This document shows, piece after piece, positions 25,826-35,177 of a DNA stretch of 64,000 bases (the first letter of the stretch is position 1; every line of letters begins with the position of its first letter). Source of the DNA: Methyloceanibacter methanicus (GTDB lineage Bacteria; Pseudomonadota; Alphaproteobacteria; Rhizobiales; Methyloligellaceae); NCBI RefSeq assembly GCF_001723285.1, contig NZ_LPWG01000013.1:62001-126000 (forward strand), written 5' to 3'. The position numbers and the translations under genes are program-made. The notes below the pieces were generated by a model. That model was given only the letters and a program-made list of their open reading frames with translations. It had not been told where the DNA came from and searched no databases.

Positions 25826-28117
25826 TCAAGCGCTCTGCGCAAGCGGCTCTTCAATGTCGGCGGGGCGGGGCGTGCGAATGGGCAGCGCGCAGGTCACGGT
25901 CGTGCCGGAGCCCTCGCGGCTCTTGATCTCGAGCGTGCCCCCGTGCAGTTCGACCAGGGCGCGCGAGATGGCAAGGCCAAGGCCACTGCCCTGATGGCTC
26001 TTGGAGAACTGGTTCTCGACCTGCTCGAAGGGACGGCCGAGCTTGGCGATGTGGGCCTGAGCGATGCCGATGCCCGTATCCTTGATGGCGATTTTGAGCT
26101 TGCCGTTGGCGCGCGCCAGATGCACGTCGACGCGCCCGCCCTCGCGCGAGAACTTCACCGCGTTGGAGAGCAGGTTGAGGAAGATCTGCTTGAGGTAACG
26201 CCGGTCCGCTTCGATGGGGAAGCGCTTCGGGCCGTGGCGCTCGAGCACGATGCCGCGTTCGGCGGCCGTCTGGCTCACGACCTTCATGCTGTCGTCGACG
26301 ATCTCCGCCACATCCACGTTGCCGAGATCGAGCGTCATGCGGCCGGCTTCGATCTTCGACATATCGAGAATGTCGTTGATCACTTCCAGCAGATAGGCGC
26401 CGCTCGAATAGATGTCGCGTGCATATTCCTGATATTTCTCGTGCCCGAGCGGGCCGAACAGCGATTGCTGCATGACCTCGGAGAAGCCGATGATGGCGTT
26501 CAGAGGCGTGCGCAGTTCGTGGCTGATATTGGCGAGAAACTCGGACTTGGCCCGGTTCGCCGCTTCCGCGCGATTCTTTTCGAGCGCGTATTTCTCGGCC
26601 AGGTCCACGAGCTGTTGCTTCTGGTGTTCGAGCTCGCGCCGCGACAGGCGCAGCTCGGCGACGGAGGCGCGAAGCTGCTGCTCGCTCTCGGCGTTCTTGG
26701 TCTGGCTTTCCTTGAGATCGGTGATATCGGTGCCGACGCTCACATAGCCGCCATCGCGCGTGCGGCGCTCGTTGATGTGCAGCCAGCGGCCGTCTTCCAG
26801 CTGCGCCTCGTAGGTGCGCGATTGCCGGTCGGCCTTGCCGGCCACGGCGTAGCGCTTGGAGACGATGGGTTCGGACGCCGCCGCGATGACCTCGTCGTAG
26901 GAACTGCCGGGCTGCACCATGTCGTCGGCAAGGCCGTGGAACTGCTGGTACTTGCTGTTGCACATGACCAGCTTGTTGTGATTGTCCCACAGCACGAAGG
27001 CCTCTGAGATGGTCTCGACCGCATCGCGCAGCCGCGCATTCGCATCGGCGGCGCCCGGGACCGCGTTGGGATCGGCGAGCACGGCCATGCCGGTGAGGTA
27101 GGGCTCGCCGGTGCTCACGTCCCGGGTGATGTGGCCGCGCAGGCGGATCGTGACCCAATGCCCATCCGCATGGCGCATGCGGAAGCACTGATCGAACACG
27201 CTCATGCCGTCGCGGAGGTGAGCGTCGATTTCGGCACGCAGATCGTCGTCTCGGTGCAGCCTGTTGGCGAGCATGCCGTAAGACACGACCCCGGATGCGG
27301 GCTCCAGGCCGAGTAGCGCGTACATCGGCCGGGACCACTCCACGTGACCGCGTGCGAGGTTCCAGCGCCACACGCCGCAGCCGGGCAGGGCCTCGGTGAG
27401 CTCGCGCGTAAGCGTGTTGGAGTCCTCCGGGCGCCCGAACGGCGTCAGATACCAGAAGGCTCCCGCGAACAGCATCAGGATCAGCCCGCCGGCGACGAGC
27501 AGCGTCACTTCGAGAAGCGTATGGCTTTGCCATCCCGCGAGCGCGCTCGCGACGGGCTGGATGAACGTGAGTTGGGCGTCGGTGCGGGGGACATTGCGCA
27601 CGGTCACCAAGGCATCGGTGCCGTCGTTCAAGGTCACGCGCATCACGCCGGCATCGGCGCCCATGATCGTCAGGGGCTGACCGGGACCGAGGACCGTGAG
27701 GAGATTTCCGCGGAAATCGCTGCCGAACGGGACCCGCGCCTGGATGCCGCCTTCGGCGTCGGACAAAAGGACCACGCGGCCGTCGCGGGCGGCGCTGTAG
27801 GGAAGGCTCCGCGCCAGCTCTCCCTGCCAATCGGCGCTGGAGGCGAGGACTTCGCCGCTGAGTTTCAGCGAGGCGACATCGGCGTTCAGGGCGAGCTGCC
27901 GCCGCGCCCCCGTCAGGGCCGCGTCCTTCCCGCTACTGATCTGATAGTAGAAGCCCAGGCACGCGACCAGGGCGAAGCAGACCAGGAAAACCGGGACGAG
28001 CTGGCGCAACCTCTCCGGCGAGGGGATATGTTGGTCGACGAGCGCGCGGATGTCCTGCCATCGTGGCCCTGCGATGGAATAGATTCCCGCACCTCGCGCA
28101 GGACGAGCCCGCGCCAT
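25826..28117 (-). CDS. PAS-domain sensor histidine kinase, PleC/PdhS type
   Basis: 763 residues. Two membrane helices, about residues 40-58 (LVPVFLVCFALVACLGFYY) and 205-226 (VTLLVAGGLILMLFAGAFWY), flank a periplasmic sensor. Two PAS-like regions follow (GCGVWRWNLARGHVEWSRPM; AFVLWDNHNKLVMCNSKYQQ), then a coiled coil and the H-box EFLANISHELRTPLNAIIGF, continuing FSEVMQQSLFGPLGHEKY, the pattern of PleC/DivJ/PdhS kinases. The ATPase domain has NLLSNAVKFSREGG and GSGLGLAISRALVELHGG. Such kinases often act on the cell-cycle regulator DivK; that role is inferred. It is convergent with glnE and downstream of pepN. Confidence 0.85.
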   Translation of the reverse strand: MARARPARGAGIYSIAGPRWQDIRALVDQHIPSPERLRQLVPVFLVCFALVACLGFYYQISSGKDAALTGARRQLALNADVASLKLSGEVLASSADWQGELARSLPYSAARDGRVVLLSDAEGGIQARVPFGSDFRGNLLTVLGPGQPLTIMGADAGVMRVTLNDGTDALVTVRNVPRTDAQLTFIQPVASALAGWQSHTLLEVTLLVAGGLILMLFAGAFWYLTPFGRPEDSNTLTRELTEALPGCGVWRWNLARGHVEWSRPMYALLGLEPASGVVSYGMLANRLHRDDDLRAEIDAHLRDGMSVFDQCFRMRHADGHWVTIRLRGHITRDVSTGEPYLTGMAVLADPNAVPGAADANARLRDAVETISEAFVLWDNHNKLVMCNSKYQQFHGLADDMVQPGSSYDEVIAAASEPIVSKRYAVAGKADRQSRTYEAQLEDGRWLHINERRTRDGGYVSVGTDITDLKESQTKNAESEQQLRASVAELRLSRRELEHQKQQLVDLAEKYALEKNRAEAANRAKSEFLANISHELRTPLNAIIGFSEVMQQSLFGPLGHEKYQEYARDIYSSGAYLLEVINDILDMSKIEAGRMTLDLGNVDVAEIVDDSMKVVSQTAAERGIVLERHGPKRFPIEADRRYLKQIFLNLLSNAVKFSREGGRVDVHLARANGKLKIAIKDTGIGIAQAHIAKLGRPFEQVENQFSKSHQGSGLGLAISRALVELHGGTLEIKSREGSGTTVTCALPIRTPRPADIEEPLAQSA

Positions 28118-28266
28118 TCGGTCCCCCTTCTTCTCCTAATCATCGTCCCGGAGAAGTTGCCGCATCTCCGAATCGCTTCTGTCCATGGAATCGAGGACTG
28201 AAGCTTCTGTCTAGTAAAAACCTGTGGAAATTACGTTAACAAGTCGTTGACAGGAGAAGGCCGATT

Positions 28267-30918
28267 CTAGGCCGTGCCCAACGTCTTGGTGACGATTTCG
28301 TATGCGTCTGTGGACAGTTCCTGGCGGGCGAGGTCCTGAAGGGCGGCTCTTGCGAGGGCTTGCCGTCGCGGTTCCAGGGTTTTCCAGCTTTCGAACGCGC
28401 CGAGCAGGCGCGCGGCCACATGCGGGTTGAACCCGTCGATCTTGAGGGCCTGGTCGGCGAGAAAACGGTAGCCCGCGCCGTCGGCCCGGTTGAAGCCGGA
28501 CGGGTTGGCCATGGCGAAGGACCCGATCAGCGCCCGGACGCGGTTGGGGTTCTTCAGCGAGAACTTCGGATGGCTGAGAAGCTCATGCACGGTCTCGACC
28601 GAATCCGGCCGTGCCGCGCGGGCCTGTACCGCGAACCATTTGTCGAGCACGAGCGGATCGTCCTGCCAGCGCGCATAGAAATCCGCGAGGGCCTCGTCGC
28701 GGGCGGCCGACGGGATCTGCGACAGGATCGACAGGGCGGTGATCGCGTCCGTCATGTTCGTGGCGTCGCGATAATGGCGCAAGGCGCGGTCCGTGGCTTC
28801 GTCGGTTCCGGTGGCGCTCATCAGGTCGAGCGCGGCGTTCCGGAGCGCGCGCAAGCCCGCGCTGTCCGGGTCCGGCGAGAACGCACCGTCCGTGGCCGTG
28901 GTGTCATAGATCTCCGACAGCGTGTCCGCCATGGCCGCGCTGACATTGGTGCGTAAGGTGTCGCGCGCCGTCAGGATGGCGTCGGTGTCGACATTGCGCC
29001 CGAGTTCGCGTGCGATGTCGGACTCGCTCGGGAGCTTCAGCGTTTCGGCGCGGTAGGTGGGTGCGAGAGTCTCCGTCGCGCAAGGTCGGCTCCAGGCCTT
29101 GCGCAAGGCGGCCGGCCTGGGTCGGGCCGACCGGGCCGAGGTCGAGCCCGTCCCGCGCGCCGATGCGATCAGATCGGTGGCGTAGGTCTGCGCCGCCTGC
29201 CAGCGATTGAACGGATCGCTGTCGTGGATCATCAAGAACTCGATCTGCTCCGGCTTGAGGCTCGTGGTCACGCGTACGGGCGCCGAGAAATCCCGCAGGA
29301 TCGACGGGGTCGGCGGGGCGGGGATGTCCTCGAACTCGAACACCTGCTCGCGTTCGGTGACCTCCAGTAGCCCGTCCGGAACCAGCTCGCCCTTGAGCTT
29401 GAGCGGCAGTTCGTCGCCATTGGCGCCGATGAGGCCGACTTTCAGCGGGATATGCATCGGCTCCTTGCTGCCTTGACCGGGCGTGGGCGGGACGACCTGG
29501 TTCACCCTCAGCCGCGCGGTCTTGGCGTGGGGATCGTAGTCGAGCGAACAGGCGATCTCCGGCGTGCCGGCTTGCGTGTACCAGCGCATGAATTGGGAGA
29601 GGTCGCGGCCCGAAGCGTCGGCCATAGCGTTGACGAAGTTCTCGACCGTCGCCGCCTCGCCGTCGTGACGCTCGAAGTAGAGCGCGATGCCGTTGCGGAA
29701 GGCGTCCTGCCCGAGAAGCGTCTGCAGCATGCGGCAGAGTTCCGCGCCCTTCTCGTAGACCGTCGCCGTGTAGAAATTGTTGATCTCGATATAGGAGGCA
29801 GGACGCACCGGGTGGGAGAGGGGGCCCGCATCCTCCGGGAACTGTCGTGCTTTGAGCAGCCGCGCGGTCAGAATCCGCATGACGGGCCCCATGCGCACGT
29901 CGCCCGTGAATTCCTGATCACGGAAGACGGTGAGGCCTTCCTTCAGGCAGAGCTGGAACCAGTCGCGGCAAGTGACGCGGTTGCCCGTCCAGTTGTGGAA
30001 ATATTCGTGGGCGATCACGCTCTCGATCGAGGTGTAGTCCGCGTCGCTCGCCGTATCGGGCCGCGCGAGTACGAGCTTGTCGTTGAAGATGTTGAGGCCC
30101 TTGTTCTCCATCGCGCCCATGTTGAAGTCGGACACGGCGACGATGTTGAACACGTCGAGATCGTATTCGAGACCAAACCGTTCCTCGTCCCAGCGCATGG
30201 CGCGCTTCAGCGACTCCATGGCCCAATCGCAACGGTCTTCCTTGCCGGGTTCGACATAGATGCCGAGCGCGACCTCGCGGCCGGACGCGGTCGTGAAGCT
30301 GTCGTGGATCGAGGCGAGGTTGCCGCCGACCAGCGCGAACAGGTAGGACGGCTTGGGATGGGGATCGTGCCAGACGGCGTAATGCCGGCCGGTCCCTTCG
30401 ATCGCGCCGCTCTCGACCGGATTGCCGTTGGACAGGAGCACCGGCGCGGTCTCGCGATCCGCCTCGATGCGAACCGTGTACGTGGCCAGAACGTCCGGGC
30501 GGTCGACGAAATAGGTGATGCGGCGAAAGCCCTCCGGCTCGCACTGGGTGCAGTAGGTGCCGTTGGACAGGTACAGCCCCGACAGTTCCGTGTTGGCCTC
30601 GGGGTCGCAGAGCGTGACGATGTCGAGGGTGAACGGCCCCACGGGCGGATTGGTGATGGTGAGTTTGCCGGGTGTCACCGTGTAACGGTTGGCCTCGAGA
30701 TCGTCTCCGTTGAGAGCGATGCTTTCGAGCCTGAGCGCGTCGCCGTCCAGAACCAGCGGCGTTCCGGCCACCGTGCTGGAATTGGGCTCGATCGAAAGCA
30801 GCGAGGCGATACGGGCGCCTTTCGGCGCAAGCGTCACGTCGAGCGAGACGTCCTTGATGAGATAGTCCGGCGGCGCATAGTCCTTGAGGAACTTCGTGCT
30901 TCGGCTCTCGTCGTTCAT
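28267..30918 (-). CDS. pepN: Aminopeptidase N (M1 zinc metallopeptidase), local frame excursion
   Basis: 883 residues, the usual size. The GAMEN substrate motif is in DFNMGAMENKGLNIFN near residue 270; the zinc site is HEYFHNW in VIAHEYFHNWTGNRVTC near residue 305, with the third ligand glutamate in LKEGLTVFRDQEF. It removes N-terminal residues from peptides in the cytoplasm. Between about 29060 and 29165 the frame reads an Arg/Ser/Pro-rich stretch, while the neighbouring frame reads ARDGLDLGPVGPTQAGRLAQ, which fits better, so two compensating indel events are likely. It starts 15 bases after the P-type ATPase gene ends and may be co-transcribed with it. Confidence 0.92.
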   Translation of the reverse strand: MNDESRSTKFLKDYAPPDYLIKDVSLDVTLAPKGARIASLLSIEPNSSTVAGTPLVLDGDALRLESIALNGDDLEANRYTVTPGKLTITNPPVGPFTLDIVTLCDPEANTELSGLYLSNGTYCTQCEPEGFRRITYFVDRPDVLATYTVRIEADRETAPVLLSNGNPVESGAIEGTGRHYAVWHDPHPKPSYLFALVGGNLASIHDSFTTASGREVALGIYVEPGKEDRCDWAMESLKRAMRWDEERFGLEYDLDVFNIVAVSDFNMGAMENKGLNIFNDKLVLARPDTASDADYTSIESVIAHEYFHNWTGNRVTCRDWFQLCLKEGLTVFRDQEFTGDVRMGPVMRILTARLLKARQFPEDAGPLSHPVRPASYIEINNFYTATVYEKGAELCRMLQTLLGQDAFRNGIALYFERHDGEAATVENFVNAMADASGRDLSQFMRWYTQAGTPEIACSLDYDPHAKTARLRVNQVVPPTPGQGSKEPMHIPLKVGLIGANGDELPLKLKGELVPDGLLEVTEREQVFEFEDIPAPPTPSILRDFSAPVRVTTSLKPEQIEFLMIHDSDPFNRWQAAQTYATDLIASARGTGSTSARSARPRPAALRKAWSRPCATETLAPTYRAETLKLPSESDIARELGRNVDTDAILTARDTLRTNVSAAMADTLSEIYDTTATDGAFSPDPDSAGLRALRNAALDLMSATGTDEATDRALRHYRDATNMTDAITALSILSQIPSAARDEALADFYARWQDDPLVLDKWFAVQARAARPDSVETVHELLSHPKFSLKNPNRVRALIGSFAMANPSGFNRADGAGYRFLADQALKIDGFNPHVAARLLGAFESWKTLEPRRQALARAALQDLARQELSTDAYEIVTKTLGTA

Positions 30919-30933
30919 CCTTGGGGTCTCCGG

Positions 30934-33258
30934 TTACAGTTCAACACGGCGCAGGCGTAACGCGTTCCCCACGACGGAAACGGACGACAGACTCATCGCG
31001 GCTGCGGCGATCATCGGCGATAGCATAATTCCGGCGACAGGGTAGACCACACCGGCCGCCAGGGGCACGCCAATCGCATTGTAGAAGAATGCGAAGAAGA
31101 GATTCTGCTTGATATTGGCCATGGTCGCGCGGGCAAGTTTCACCCCGCGCACCACGCCGCGGAGATCGCTCTTGAGCAGGGTCATGTCCGCGCTCTCGAC
31201 GGCGACGTCGGCGCCCGTCCCCATGGCGATCCCCACATCGGCCTTGGCCAGCGCCGGTGCGTCGTTGATCCCGTCTCCTGCCATGGCCACGACGGCGCCG
31301 GATTTCTCCAGCTCCTCCACCAATTCGAGCTTTTCGCCGGGGGTGAGCCCCGCATGAACCTCGTCGACACCGAGCTGGTCCGCCACGGACCTCGCCGTCG
31401 TGACGTTGTCGCCCGTCGCCATCACGAGGCGCAGGCCGAGACCGTGCAGGGCGGCGACCGTCTCCTTGGCGCTCTCGCGGATCGGGTCGGTGACGGCGAG
31501 GATACCCGCGAGCCGGTTGTCGACGGCCAGATACACCACGGTCTTGCCCTCCTTGCGCAGGCGCGTGACCGTGTCCTCGACGCTGAGAATGTTGATGCGG
31601 TGGTCGTCCATCAACTGGGCGTTGCCGAGCCGCACCGCGTGTCCGCCTATGGTGCCGCCCACGCGCCCGACGACGCCCTTGCCGGTCACGGCCTCGAAGT
31701 CGCGCGCCTTCTCGACTTTGACGCTTCGGTCCTCGGCGCCCTTCAGGATCGCGGCCGCGAGCGGATGCTCGCTGCCGGCCTCGAGCGCCGCGGCAAATCC
31801 GAGAACCTTGGTCTTGGTGTAGCCGTTCGCCGCTTCGACGTCGGTCAGCGTGGGCTTGCCCTCGGTCAGCGTGCCGGTCTTGTCCACGACGAGGGTGTCG
31901 ACCTTGGCGAGGCGCTCCAGGGCTGCCGCGTTGCGGATGAGGACCCCGGCCTGAGCGCCGCGGCCCGTTGCGACCATGATCGAGATCGGTGTCGCGAGCC
32001 CCAGCGCGCACGGGCAGGCGATGATCAGGACGCTGACCGCGGCGACCAGGGCATAGGCGAGCGGGGGCGCGGGTCCGACAAGGAGCCACACGACGAAGGC
32101 GACGACGGCGACGGCGATCACGGCCGGGACGAAGTAGCCGGCGACGGCATCGGCCAGGCGCTGGATCGGCGCGCGAGAGCGCTGGGCCTCGGCGACCATA
32201 TGCACGACCTGGGACAGGGTCGTCTCGGCGCCGGTCCGGTCCACGCGCATGTCGAAGCTGCCCGTGCCATTCAAGGTCCCGCCGGTGACCGTATCGTTCG
32301 CCGTCTTGGCGACGGGAACCGGCTCGCCGGTCAGCATGGATTCGTCGACCTGGCTGCGGCCGTCGATCACGGTGCCGTCGATGGGCACCTGGTCGCCGGG
32401 CCGGACGCGGAGGACGTCGCCAACCTGCACTTCGGCGAGCGGAACGGTTTCGGTCTCGCCGCCGTCGCGGACGCGCAAGGCGGTCTTGGGGGCGAGGTCG
32501 AGCAGGGCGCGGATGGCGCCGCCCGTCTTCTCGCGGGCGCGCAGCTCCAACACCTGACCCAGCAGCACCAGCGCGACGATGACGGCGGCGGCCTCGAAAT
32601 AGACCGGCACCAGCCCGTGCGCGTCCCGCATGCTTTCCGGGAACAGGCTTGGCGCGAACGTGCCGACCACGCTGTAGAGATACGCCGCGCCCGTGCCGAG
32701 GCCGATCAGCGTGAACATGTTCAGGTGACCGGTGCGCAAGGACTGCATGCCGCGTACGAAGAACGGCCAGCCGCACCACAGAACGACGGGGGTGGCCAGT
32801 GCGAACAGCAGCCATTGTTTGGCGGGCGGCGACAGGAATGGCAACAGGTCCAGCCCGAAGAGATGTCCGCTCATCTCGATCGCGGCCACGACAAGCGCGA
32901 GCGGGGCCGCAACCCAAAGGCGCCGGGTGAAGTCGATCAGCTCTTCGTTGGGCGCATCTTCCGCGGGAATCCCCATGGGCTCCAGCGCCATGCCGCAAAT
33001 GGGACAGGCGCCCGGGCCCTCCTGGACGACCTCCGGATGCATGGGGCAGGTGTAGAGCGTGCCGGGCGGGGCCGGCTCCGGCGCGCCGTTCAGATAGCGC
33101 TCGGGATCCGCAGTGAACTTCTCCCGGCAACCGTTCGAGCAGAAGTGATATGTTGTGCCGTCATGCTCGGCGCTGGGCTTGCCGGCCTGGAGGTCGACCG
33201 TCATGCCGCACACGGGGTCGACGGCGGTCTCGGCGGGTTGGGGGGGTGTGTCAGTCAT
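30934..33258 (-). CDS. Copper-translocating P-type ATPase with YHS and metal-binding N-terminus
   Basis: 774 residues. The N-terminus has a YHS domain (DPVCGMTVD... HFCSNGCREKF, residues 15-55) and a heavy-metal-binding segment (TLYTCPMHPEVVQEGPGACP, then ICGMALEPMG). P-type ATPase motifs: DESMLTGEPVPV, the metal-selective CPC in IIACPCALGLATP, the phosphorylated aspartate in VVDKTGTLTEG and hinge MAGDGINDAPALAKADVG. These place it in the P1B copper/silver exporter group. It would pump Cu(I) out of the cytoplasm. The gene diverges from a dihaem cytochrome gene across a 121-base gap, and an arsenic operon follows nearby. Confidence 0.9.
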   Translation of the reverse strand: MTDTPPQPAETAVDPVCGMTVDLQAGKPSAEHDGTTYHFCSNGCREKFTADPERYLNGAPEPAPPGTLYTCPMHPEVVQEGPGACPICGMALEPMGIPAEDAPNEELIDFTRRLWVAAPLALVVAAIEMSGHLFGLDLLPFLSPPAKQWLLFALATPVVLWCGWPFFVRGMQSLRTGHLNMFTLIGLGTGAAYLYSVVGTFAPSLFPESMRDAHGLVPVYFEAAAVIVALVLLGQVLELRAREKTGGAIRALLDLAPKTALRVRDGGETETVPLAEVQVGDVLRVRPGDQVPIDGTVIDGRSQVDESMLTGEPVPVAKTANDTVTGGTLNGTGSFDMRVDRTGAETTLSQVVHMVAEAQRSRAPIQRLADAVAGYFVPAVIAVAVVAFVVWLLVGPAPPLAYALVAAVSVLIIACPCALGLATPISIMVATGRGAQAGVLIRNAAALERLAKVDTLVVDKTGTLTEGKPTLTDVEAANGYTKTKVLGFAAALEAGSEHPLAAAILKGAEDRSVKVEKARDFEAVTGKGVVGRVGGTIGGHAVRLGNAQLMDDHRINILSVEDTVTRLRKEGKTVVYLAVDNRLAGILAVTDPIRESAKETVAALHGLGLRLVMATGDNVTTARSVADQLGVDEVHAGLTPGEKLELVEELEKSGAVVAMAGDGINDAPALAKADVGIAMGTGADVAVESADMTLLKSDLRGVVRGVKLARATMANIKQNLFFAFFYNAIGVPLAAGVVYPVAGIMLSPMIAAAAMSLSSVSVVGNALRLRRVEL

Positions 33259-33379
33259 GCTTTCAAGATCGTGATCGCGTTAGGCTCATATACTCGTTCA
33301 CGAGCGTCCGTGCATCTGCTAGGCGGAAAGGGGACGCGCGTCATGCTGACCCTACTGGGGTGATGGGGGACCGTTCAGC

Positions 33380-34332
33380 TTGAGAACAGTTGCATGGGAA
33401 TTGTGCATCGCCTTGGCGGCGGTGGTCGGCGTCGGCGCAGGATATCTGCTCTCGGAGGGAAGCACCACGGCGGGCTACCCCTCCAACCTGGCAGATGAGC
33501 TTGCCAAGTTAAAGCCGGGACCCGAGACCGATCTGATCCGCTATGGCCGGGATCTGGTCGAGGATACGCCGCGCCTGATCGGCAGGAGCGCGCTCAATCC
33601 CGCCATGGCCTATGGCGGCAACGATCTGTCCTGCCAGAGCTGCCATTTGAACAGCGGCCTCAAGCCCTACGCGGGCCCTTTGTCTCGACGGCCGCGACGT
33701 TTCCGATGCTGGTGGACAACAAGGCCGTCACGCTGCCCGACCGCATCAATTCGTGCATCCGGCTCGGCCTGAACGGAAAGCCGCTGCCCGAAGACAGCCG
33801 CGAGATGACGGCCTTGATCGCCTATCTCGAATTCGTGGGCAAGGACGTGCCCGAGGGCGTGCGGCTGCCGGGCTCGGGGCTGCTGCCGGTCGCGCTGCCG
33901 GGCGAGGTGCCAAGCGCCCGGCGCGGCGCGGACGTCTATGCGCAACACTGCGTGAGCTGTCATGGTGAGGACGGGCAGGGCGCGCCGAGGCTTCCGCCGG
34001 AAGTGGGCTATTACGTTCCGCCGCTTTGGGGGCCTGACAGTTTCAACGGCGGTGCGGGCATGGGCCAGATCGCCTATGCCGCCGCGTATATCCGCGCCAA
34101 CATGCCCGTGGGCGTCGACTACAAGAACCCGCTCCTGAGCGTGCAGGACGCCTGGGACGTCGCCGCCTATATGATCGCCCATCCCCGGCCGATCGCGCCC
34201 GCGAACCCGCCCGTCGTGCCGATGGTGATCGAAGATCTGCCGATCGAGCCCCCGCCGGACGCAGAAGCCGCGCTGCCGGGCCAAGAACTCACGCCGGATT
34301 TGACGACCCAGCCGGGTGGCCGCGCGCCCTAG
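33380..34332 (+). CDS. TsdA-like dihaem cytochrome c, one frame break
   Basis: About 317 residues with one lost base near 33680. The start is TTG 33380 with GGGGA upstream. An N-terminal hydrophobic segment (WELCIALAAVVGVGAGYLL) exports it. The first haem site is CQSCH in NDLSCQSCHLNSGLKPYAGP; the second is CVSCH in AQHCVSCHGEDGQG. The stretches DRINSCIRLGLNGKPLPEDS and PPLWGPDSFNGGAGMGQIAY match thiosulfate dehydrogenase (TsdA) type proteins, which oxidise thiosulfate to tetrathionate in the periplasm. The substrate is inferred from family resemblance. The reading FVSTAATFPMLVDN resumes right after the break. Confidence 0.7.
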
Positions 34333-34419
34333 CGCGGTGCCCCGCGGTGCGGTGTCGCAGGCGCCATCGGACCCGCGGACAATCCTTGCATTGGCTCTTA
34401 GTTCGAATATTCTCGATAT

Positions 34420-34767
34420 ATGGATTTCAATCAGAGTCTCGTCGCGCTCTCGGCTCTCGGTCAGGAGACGCGATTGCACGTGTTCCGCCTCCTGATCAAG
34501 GCCGGCCCTCAAGGGTTGCAGGCCGGGGAGATCAGCGACGCGCTGAATGTGCGGCAGAACACGATGTCGGCCAATCTCAGCGTCCTGATGCGGGCGGGCC
34601 TCATCCGCAATACGCGCGAGGGCCGGACGATCCGGTATTTTGCCGACTTCGACGGGATCCGGGGCCTTCTCGAGTTCCTGATGGAGGATTGCTGCGGGGG
34701 CAATGCGGATCTGTGCAAATCCGTCCTGGACGAGATCGCGTGCGACTGTTGGGAGCGCGTTCCGTGA
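34420..34767 (+). CDS. arsR: ArsR-family metalloregulator
   Basis: 115 residues with a winged-helix core: LSALGQETRLHVFRLLIKAG, then SDALNVRQNTMSANLSVLMR and LIRNTREGRTIRYFADFDG. Cysteines cluster at the C-terminus (LMEDCCGGNADLCKS, then ACDCWERVP), likely the arsenite-binding site. It would repress the operon until As(III) binds. The stop overlaps the arsC start (GTGA). A palindromic operator was not identified with confidence in the short upstream region. Confidence 0.88.
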   Translation: MDFNQSLVALSALGQETRLHVFRLLIKAGPQGLQAGEISDALNVRQNTMSANLSVLMRAGLIRNTREGRTIRYFADFDGIRGLLEFLMEDCCGGNADLCKSVLDEIACDCWERVP

Positions 34768-35174
34768 CCGCCATTATCTATCACAACCCGGACTGCGGCA
34801 CGTCCCGCAACACGTTGAAGATGATCGAGGCCTCTGGCGAAGAGGTTGAGGTGATCGCGTATCTGGACACGGGCTGGACCCGGCCGCAGCTGCTCGCGCT
34901 GTTTGCCGGCGCCTCGCTGACGCCGCGTACGGCCTTGCGCGTCAGCAAGTCTCCGGCCGAGGAACTCGGCCTGACGGATCCTACGGTGTCCGACGAGGAC
35001 CTGCTGGAGGCCATGATCGCGCATCCGATCCTGGTCAACCGCCCCATCGTCGTGACGCCCAAAGGCATTCGTCTGTGCCGTCCGAGCGAAACCGTTCTCG
35101 AGCTCCTGGAGAATCCGCATTTCGGCGTTTTCACCAAAGAGGATGGCGAGCGGATCGATACGGGAAGGGCCTGA
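34764..35174 (+). CDS. arsC: Glutaredoxin-dependent arsenate reductase ArsC
   Basis: 136 residues from GTG 34764, overlapping arsR. The catalytic cysteine is in YHNPDCGTSRNTLKMIEASG, and the arginine-bearing loop VNRPIVVTPKGIRLCRPSE is typical of the glutaredoxin-linked class. It reduces arsenate to arsenite in the cytoplasm. The product normally has to be exported, yet no arsenite pump gene (arsB or acr3) is found in the window; arsH follows instead. Confidence 0.93.
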   Translation: MTAIIYHNPDCGTSRNTLKMIEASGEEVEVIAYLDTGWTRPQLLALFAGASLTPRTALRVSKSPAEELGLTDPTVSDEDLLEAMIAHPILVNRPIVVTPKGIRLCRPSETVLELLENPHFGVFTKEDGERIDTGRA

Positions 35175-35177
35175 GCT

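Noticed and set aside
29452-30960. 502-codon plus-strand frame opposite pepN
   Set aside because: Shadow of aminopeptidase N; no domain and no ribosome site.
31354-33363. 669-codon open frame on the plus strand opposite the copper ATPase
   Set aside because: Antisense to a P-type ATPase with all motifs intact; high GC keeps the other strand open.
34420-34440. CRISPR, rRNA, riboswitch or integrase features anywhere in the window
   Set aside because: None was found: no direct-repeat/spacer array, no rRNA sequence, no recognisable riboswitch core and no integrase or transposase gene; the coordinates given are a placeholder for the whole window.
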